Source of the DNA: an uncultured Synergistales bacterium
Lineage (GTDB): Bacteria > Synergistota > Synergistia > Synergistales > Aminobacteriaceae
Length of the DNA: 64,000 nt
NCBI GenBank assembly: GCA_905233725.1
Contig: CAJOEM010000002.1
Coordinates: 34,913-98,912, forward strand
Reading direction: 5' to 3'
Made by a program: the position numbers and the translations under genes. How positions within the stretch are numbered: position 1 is the first letter of the stretch; the number at the start of each line of letters is the position of its first letter. The notes under the pieces are model-generated. The model saw only the letters and a list, made by a program, of their open reading frames with translations. It ran no database searches and was not told where the DNA came from. Positions 59,201 to 64,000 of this stretch are shown here, one piece after another.

Positions 59201-60755
59201 TGAGATCAAGAATGCTGAGTTTGTTTGATGAGCAGTCGAGATATGTCAGAGCTGTGTTCGCTGAGAGATTTAAGCTCGACAAATTGTTCGCACTGATGTT
59301 GAGATGCCTGAGTTTCGCGTTCGAACTGAGATCGAGATTTGACAGGCTGTTGGCTTCGATGAAGAGTGATTCCAGCGCAGAATTTGACGACAGATTCACG
59401 CTTGAGAGATTGTTGTTGTCAAGCCCAAGCCTCAAGAGTGATGAGAATTTTTCGATTCCGGTCAAGTCTGAGACGTTTGCAAGAGTTGTCGAGTAATTCG
59501 CCGTTACACTGCCGTCGGAATTTTCGGTTAATGTGAAGCCTGATGGAATTGCCGTGACGTTTGAGATTTCGCTTCTGCTCAGGAAGCCGTCGGAGTCTGT
59601 GTCGAAGTAATTCGCGATGTGTGTGCGGAAATTGCTGTCGGGGAAATTTGTGGAATCGATTGCAAGCCCAGCTGTGATTGGATTGTACGAGCCGAAAATC
59701 AACATGACTTTCAGAGCTTTGCCGCTCAATCCGGTGTCGTAATCGTAAGTCACGATTGCGGGTTCAGCAGCGAATCTCACGACATCAGGATCGTCCGTGT
59801 CACGCTGAGTTTGTATTTCTGAGCCGTCCGACGCAAAAGCAGCAATGTTGTAAATATTTTCTGTTGAGCTGTATACGATGTAGTATAAATCGAATCCGTA
59901 CGGGTAATCTTCGCGTGAACTGTCGCTAATCTCACGGTCAGGAATTATTTTTTGGTATTCGCTCATGAAAATTTCGAGGGCAGAATTGTTGCTTAGGCTT
60001 ATTGCAGGCATACGATTGTTTTCGCAGTGCAGGATTTTTAGATTCGTGTTGTTCGAGAGAGAAAGTTCCTGTAAATCATCGCTCACACACCAAATATGTT
60101 CGAGTGCAGTTCCAGTTGAGAGAAATGACGGATTTTTAATATTGGGATTATAAGAGAAGTAGAAATATTTCAAGCTCCCGGGAATATTATACATGCTGTC
60201 GCTTATATCGGTAGAATTGCAGGAAAGATATTCAAGCGAGCTTTCGTTCGGGAAGTAAATGTCTGTTATGTGATTGTTGTCGCACTCGACGTACTGAAGT
60301 TTTGCGCTTTCAAGATAGAGTGTGCTTGTCAGATTGTTTCCTGAGCAAAATAGCGCAACAAGTTTGTCATTGCGATAAATATCAAGTGTTTCGAGATCGT
60401 TGTTTATGCACGCAAGAGTTGTCAGGTTCGGGAAATTGTCGATTCCTGAGAGAGATTTTATCCCGGATGGCAGATTGTAATTTGATTTCTGAATCGTAAT
60501 TTTCTCGGCATCATTGCTGATTGTGTAAGTGAAGCCGACAGGGATCGTTGTTACGCCTGCGATTTCGTTGTCGTCAAGTATATCGTCGTTGTTCTTGTCG
60601 AAGTTATTCTTGACGTAATTCCTGAAAATCTCGTCGGGGAAATAGTAAGAGTCAATGTCAACGTCTGCGAAAGACTGGTTACAGAACGCAAGCATGATTA
60701 TTATGATTGTTATCAGAAAGATTGCAAATTGTTTAGTATGATTTTTCATGTTCAT
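56292..60755 (-). CDS. Large secreted surface protein: signal peptide, three EF-hand-like/LRR modules, Ig-like (He_PIG-type) repeats, Synergist-CTERM-like sorting tail
   Basis: N-terminal signal peptide; FDxNxDGxxSxxEI motifs x3; ~21-residue LRRs (LDLSSNTALKNLDCSSND); repeats of SYSxxISATG...LPDGLxLxxxGxIxGTPxxxGTFxFTI; C-terminal SSGGGGCNSGNFALLIAIPLLFRRRNS. Confidence 0.92.
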   Translation of the reverse strand: MNMKNHTKQFAIFLITIIIIMLAFCNQSFADVDIDSYYFPDEIFRNYVKNNFDKNNDDILDDNEIAGVTTIPVGFTYTISNDAEKITIQKSNYNLPSGIKSLSGIDNFPNLTTLACINNDLETLDIYRNDKLVALFCSGNNLTSTLYLESAKLQYVECDNNHITDIYFPNESSLEYLSCNSTDISDSMYNIPGSLKYFYFSYNPNIKNPSFLSTGTALEHIWCVSDDLQELSLSNNTNLKILHCENNRMPAISLSNNSALEIFMSEYQKIIPDREISDSSREDYPYGFDLYYIVYSSTENIYNIAAFASDGSEIQTQRDTDDPDVVRFAAEPAIVTYDYDTGLSGKALKVMLIFGSYNPITAGLAIDSTNFPDSNFRTHIANYFDTDSDGFLSRSEISNVTAIPSGFTLTENSDGSVTANYSTTLANVSDLTGIEKFSSLLRLGLDNNNLSSVNLSSNSALESLFIEANSLSNLDLSSNAKLRHLNISANNLSSLNLSANTALTYLDCSSNKLSILDLSANTSLAYLDADGQILDSKQALTFTGSASYPWQFDFKTIVTEANAANISSVTATDESASYVSVSFNAGSDAIATFASVPAKATYIYETGISGFTMDVTIAFSEPEIPNFGYPINASYFPDENFRSYVLAHFDTNSDGFISSDEIANVTAIPENYTFTPESESQSDSSSRKTYASDLGTISDFTGLELFTSLKNLGADNNSLKNLDVSKNTLLEILVCDNNSLETLDVTNNTLLKILKCDTNSLSEIDVSKNSSLIYLNCSVNNLSALDVANNSQLEYLYLQENSVSKLDLSSNTALKNLDCSSNDIAIIDLSSNSSLTSFSGSTQVIDSQPLTQTDDSDYPYEFFFSLLSADSSKISDVQAYDDSESEIDTTYSDGVAKFASLPSSVTYHYSTGNSGYTLQVSFGIAEAPVITTSELPNGTTGESYSATISATSGFGKTLTWTYSGELPDGLSLNSESGEISGTPTVAGTFNFTITVSDTYYSTSRAFTLTIESSVINQATAPKIITTNLSSGRVGVEYSIGITATGTTPITFSLDSGSLPGGLTLSSSGIISGRATATGTFTFTIQAANAINSDTKTFTLTIGETADVSKPSITTGTRLPSATRNKNYRSVIYSMGTKPVTWSLSSGNLPDGLKLTTGGVINGTVSSTATLGDYEFQVRAVNVVGNDERKFTISVLEDTTDSDKPTITTSSNLGTITQNVAYSTKFSAKGNTPITWQLLSGSRFPDGLVLNSNGTITGTPVAIGYFSFKVQATNSSGSDTRNFTLRVASASGNSGENDDPVAPETPTPTSTIPLITTNPNRNIASLTPQERAVATSDDMIIAAILDEVRVFTMGYYSFDVSIDAKVPTGYELVWNAFPRIPDETASARTSDSSSYANFTDIYGNRITTVSTDRRIKAYSYLTPNVYGPVISAKQSQTSDNSDNSDNSHNHDSDSHSYTSGKSSGGGGCNSGNFALLIAIPLLFRRRNS

Positions 60756-60886
60756 GTTAGAAAATTAGCCTCCCAAAATTATTCACAAGAATTATACCGC
60801 GCATAATCGACTTTCCCAAAGTGTAATATAATATGTCATGAATTTTTTTGCGCACATGTACACGAACGAAAGGATTGATTTTTAGC

Positions 60887-61606
60887 ATGGGAAAATTCTT
60901 TAACAAGTTGCGCCAGGTCATGAATATTTTCCTGATCATGTTCCTGATTGCAGCGGTTGCGGCGGTGTTTATTTATTTCTTGACGGATAAACGCGACACG
61001 AATTTCTGGGTTTCGATTGGCTTTTTAGCATTTGCTATGTTGATGGAGACTTTTACGGCATCTGGAATTGCGATGAGATTTAACGCTGGGAAAAATATTC
61101 CGTCGAGTTTTGCGCAGTTTATCCTGAGTACGATTTATTTCATATTTGTGATTGCTGCGTCAGTTTGGAACGCGAATTTTGCATTCACTGAGACGAAATA
61201 CTTGCTGATTCACATCGGAATGTTGGCGGCATTCTTGCTTTTGATGCTGTTCATAAACATGATGACGTTGCGCCTGAGTGGTGCGGATCGCAAGAACCAG
61301 GAGAAAGGCCGAGTTAATCTTGCAACACGTGCGTCTAAAGTTTCGGATTTGCTTGTTGACCTGAGAAATTCCGGGAAAGTCGAATCTGGCTCAGAAATTT
61401 TAAGCTCACTGGAGAAATTATCGGACTCGCTGAAATATTCTGATCCGACACCTGCGTCACGAAGTCTGGAGAACGCGCTTGATGATGCGATCGAGAATCT
61501 TGCGGCTGAAATTTCGTCAGCTGATCCGGAAAAGATTCTCAGAGCCTGCACACTTGCCGAACGTGCGTTGCGTGACAGGAATAACGCAATTCTGAACGCG
61601 AAATAA
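60887..61606 (+). CDS. Multi-TM hypothetical membrane protein with soluble C-terminal helical region
   Basis: About four hydrophobic segments followed by a charged helical ~90-aa tail; no recognisable family. Confidence 0.7.
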   Translation: MGKFFNKLRQVMNIFLIMFLIAAVAAVFIYFLTDKRDTNFWVSIGFLAFAMLMETFTASGIAMRFNAGKNIPSSFAQFILSTIYFIFVIAASVWNANFAFTETKYLLIHIGMLAAFLLLMLFINMMTLRLSGADRKNQEKGRVNLATRASKVSDLLVDLRNSGKVESGSEILSSLEKLSDSLKYSDPTPASRSLENALDDAIENLAAEISSADPEKILRACTLAERALRDRNNAILNAK

Positions 61607-61659
61607 TACTTGTGATTTACATGTGATTTATATGTGAATATTTTAACGGAGGAATTATT

Positions 61660-62901
61660 ATGCAAACGAAGACTATTGCCAGGAATTATTGCTTTTTAAT
61701 GATATTATTGCTCGCGATGATTTTGGGATCATTGACGGGTTGGCTGTATCCTGAATTTTCGAGTAATATCGCGTTTTTGGGAACGATATTTATACGCATG
61801 ATGTTTTGTATAGTCGTGCCGATGGTTTTCGCGTCGATTGCCGGAGCAGTTGCTGGGACTTCGGATTTGAAACGCTCAGGGCGAATCATGTGGACGACTG
61901 TGATAACTTTCGTGATAACCGGAGCGATTGCAGCTGTGATATATTTCGTGCTGGTTACGATTTTTCCGCCGGTGACTAGTGCGTGGCGTGAAATTGCCCG
62001 GGAAGAAGTCGGTTCACACGCAACGATGACGCAAATGATCGTGAATTTCTTCACAGTTGAAGACTTCGTGGCGTTATTATCCAGACGTGCGATGCTGCCA
62101 TTGATCGTATTCTCAGTTTTGTTCGGATTTGCTGCGAACTTGAGTGGTGAAGCTGGAGAACCTGTGCGAAAATTTCTGGCGAGTTTGACGGCTGTGATGC
62201 TGAAATTTGTGAATATAATCACGTATTATGCGCCGATTGCTTTCTTTGCGATTTTTGCGGATCTTGTAGCCTCGTATGGACCACAGATTACGGCAGCTTA
62301 TGGACGAGCGTTAGGCTTGTATTATCCGGTGTGCTTTGTGTATGTTTTCACGGCGTTTCCGATTATGGCGTGGATTGGTGCTGGCTCTGAAGGTGTGAAA
62401 GAAATGTTCGCGCATATATTAAAGCCTGCGATTGTCTCGTTAGGAACGTGTTCGTCAATCGCTACGATCCCGACAAACATGGAAGCTGCGGCAGATACGG
62501 GAATTTCGAAAGACGTTAGCGACATAGTCTTGCCGTTGGGAGCTACGATGCACATGGACGGCTCGTGTTTCTCGTGCGTTTTGAAAATTGCGTTTGTGCT
62601 GGGAGTTCTGGGACAGCCTTTGACGCTTGCTGATTTGCCTATGATAGTTCTTGTAGCAGTTTTCTCGGCGGTCGGCATGAGCGGAGTTCCAGGTGGCGGA
62701 TACATTGGCGAGTATATTATCTGCACGATATTCTTCCCGGATCACATGGAGCTTGCATTCCCGATTCTCGTAGCGATCGGAAATCTTGTTGACCCGCCGG
62801 CGACGATGATTAACGCAGCAGGTGATTACGTCGTGTCATTTATTGTTTCGCGCTTCGTTGACGGCAAAGACTGGTTAAAGAAAGCTAAAGCTCGAGCGTA
62901 A
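61660..62901 (+). CDS. Dicarboxylate/amino acid:cation symporter (DAACS/GltP family)
   Basis: GTIFIRMMFCIVVPMVFASIAGAV, CSSIATIPTNMEAAADTGISKDVSDIVLPLGATMHMDGSC, GGGYIGEYI. Confidence 0.93.
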   Translation: MQTKTIARNYCFLMILLLAMILGSLTGWLYPEFSSNIAFLGTIFIRMMFCIVVPMVFASIAGAVAGTSDLKRSGRIMWTTVITFVITGAIAAVIYFVLVTIFPPVTSAWREIAREEVGSHATMTQMIVNFFTVEDFVALLSRRAMLPLIVFSVLFGFAANLSGEAGEPVRKFLASLTAVMLKFVNIITYYAPIAFFAIFADLVASYGPQITAAYGRALGLYYPVCFVYVFTAFPIMAWIGAGSEGVKEMFAHILKPAIVSLGTCSSIATIPTNMEAAADTGISKDVSDIVLPLGATMHMDGSCFSCVLKIAFVLGVLGQPLTLADLPMIVLVAVFSAVGMSGVPGGGYIGEYIICTIFFPDHMELAFPILVAIGNLVDPPATMINAAGDYVVSFIVSRFVDGKDWLKKAKARA

Positions 62902-62909
62902 ATTTCGCA

Positions 62910-62957
62910 AAAAAAATTCCCCTCTGGTCAAAAATTACTAGGGGGGAGTTTTTTTGT
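62910..62957 (+). terminator. Rho-independent (bidirectional) terminator
   Basis: AAAAAATTCCCCTCTGGT - loop - ACTAGGGGGGAGTTTTTTT between convergent genes. Confidence 0.8.
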
Positions 62958-62966
62958 GCGTAATTA

Positions 62967-63761
62967 TTATAATTCACTTGCTGCTTCTGAATGACCCTGT
63001 TCTGCTGCGAGTTCAAGCCAATATTTCGCCGCATCCAGGTCACGATTAACACCGTCGCCATTCTTGTAAGCAAGCCCCAATCTGTACTGAGCCTCTGTGT
63101 AGCCCTGAGACGCTGCCTCGTAAAAACACGAAACTGCCGCAGCTTTATCCTGCTCAACGCCTCTGCCGGACTGGTACATGATCCCCAGCATGAATTGCCC
63201 CTGAGGATCGCCATTTTCCGATGCCTGAGTTGCCCAGTAATACGCAGCTTGTGGATCTGGTTCGACTTCTTCTGCTCCGTAGAATAATATTCTCGCCAAA
63301 TTCCCCTGAGCACCGGCGTGTCCCTGAGACGCAGCTTCTTCGAATAAACGCGCGGCTTCTTCGGTATCATAACTAACTTCGTCGCCAACTTCGTACATCA
63401 TGCCGAGAATATTCTTGCACTCGAGATGACCTTTGGAAGCGGCTTTGCGATACCATTTTATAGCTTCGACGCGATTTAGCTTTACGCCCAAGCCGGACAT
63501 GTACAAATTCGCCAGACAATACATGGACTCCGTGAAGCCTTTATCAGCAGCACGCTTGAACCAATCCGCAGCGAGCTTGTAATTCTGCCGTGCGCCCTCC
63601 TGACAGTACAGCAACGCCAATTCGTGTTGAGCCTGAACGTCGCCTTTCTGAGCCTTGCTGCTCAATTCCGAAACTTGCTTGGTTGAGAAAGATGCGGCAA
63701 CTGCTGCCTCTTCAGCAAAAGTTACCGCGAATAATGCTATTAATAATAACGCTTTTCTCAT
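62967..63761 (-). CDS. Secreted Sel1-like repeat (SLR/TPR) protein
   Basis: Signal peptide; tandem ~36-residue repeats (AADWFKRAADKGFTESMYCLANLYMSGLGV...AIKWYRKAASKGHLECKNILGMMYE...). Confidence 0.93.
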   Translation of the reverse strand: MRKALLLIALFAVTFAEEAAVAASFSTKQVSELSSKAQKGDVQAQHELALLYCQEGARQNYKLAADWFKRAADKGFTESMYCLANLYMSGLGVKLNRVEAIKWYRKAASKGHLECKNILGMMYEVGDEVSYDTEEAARLFEEAASQGHAGAQGNLARILFYGAEEVEPDPQAAYYWATQASENGDPQGQFMLGIMYQSGRGVEQDKAAAVSCFYEAASQGYTEAQYRLGLAYKNGDGVNRDLDAAKYWLELAAEQGHSEAASEL

Positions 63762-63769
63762 ATGTTACG

Positions 63770-64000
63770 CTACCTTCTTGGAGGCATTCGTCTCGGAGCA
63801 GGTCTTGGAGCCGGACGTGGCGCTGGTCTCGGAGCTGGTCTCGGAGCCGATCTGAAACTTGGTCTAGGTGACGGTCCTGGACGTGGAGCTGGACGTGGCG
63901 CGGGGCCTGGTCTAAATCCTGGTCTCGGAGCTGGTCCTGGACGTGGTGCTGGTCTGAAACCTGGTCTAGGTGCCGGTCCTGGACGTGGTGCTGGTCCTGG
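63770..64000 (-). CDS. C-terminal part of a Pro/Arg/Ala/Gly-rich repetitive protein (5' end beyond window)
   Basis: Minus frame open from the window edge to TAG at 63772-63770: ...PGPAPRPGFRPAPRPGPAPRPGFRPGPAPRPAPRPGPSPRPSFRSAPRPAPRPAPRPAPRPAPRRMPPRR*; same strand as and 8 nt upstream of the Sel1 gene. Confidence 0.55.
   Translation of the reverse strand, partial: PGPAPRPGPAPRPGFRPAPRPGPAPRPGFRPGPAPRPAPRPGPSPRPSFRSAPRPAPRPAPRPAPRPAPRRMPPRR

Noticed and set aside
58200-60500. DNA-level repeats in the LRR gene as a possible CRISPR or mobile repeat
   Set aside because: Periodicity (~63 nt) is explained by 21-residue leucine-rich repeats in the coding frame.
61686-62222. 178-aa minus-strand ORF opposite the DAACS symporter
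   Set aside because: Antisense of a clear transporter gene; low-complexity hydrophilic translation produced by codon bias.
62885-63388. 167-aa minus-strand ORF overlapping the Sel1 gene in another frame
   Set aside because: Same-strand alternative frame; the 62967-63761 frame has unmistakable Sel1 repeats and a signal peptide.

Overview
The 64 kb window is a densely packed bacterial chromosome segment. It looks like Synergistota: the surface protein ends in a Synergist-CTERM-like tail, and there is an IorAB/PaaK amino-acid fermentation cluster, an LpxL-type acyltransferase and Wzm/Wzt. Most genes are housekeeping: clpC, corC-ybeY-pgpH-phoH, mutS2-cvpA-tsaB-tsaE-nnrD, glmS, rpsU, rplI-dnaB, rseP-ispG, gatCAB, galU and argG. 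There are also three cobalamin genes (cbiC-cbiD-cbiET). The accessory content includes two complete sugar ABC transporters flanking araA, a polysaccharide-export ABC pair, and a 1487-aa surface protein (LRR + EF-hand-like + Ig-like + C-terminal sorting tail). The junction between wzt and that surface gene carries a ~272/280-bp tandem duplication. I found no CRISPR array, prophage or complete IS element. The items most worth a second look are: a tRNA-Leu whose anticodon reads AAG (needs inosine-34), the tandem duplication with its orphan CTERM cassette, the three-module LRR/Ig/CTERM protein, a Pro/Arg-rich periodic ORF cut by the right edge, a small HTH/coiled-coil protein resembling a transposase OrfA, and recurrent ATGAAY micro-repeats at start codons. 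No clearly undescribed multi-gene system was identified with confidence.
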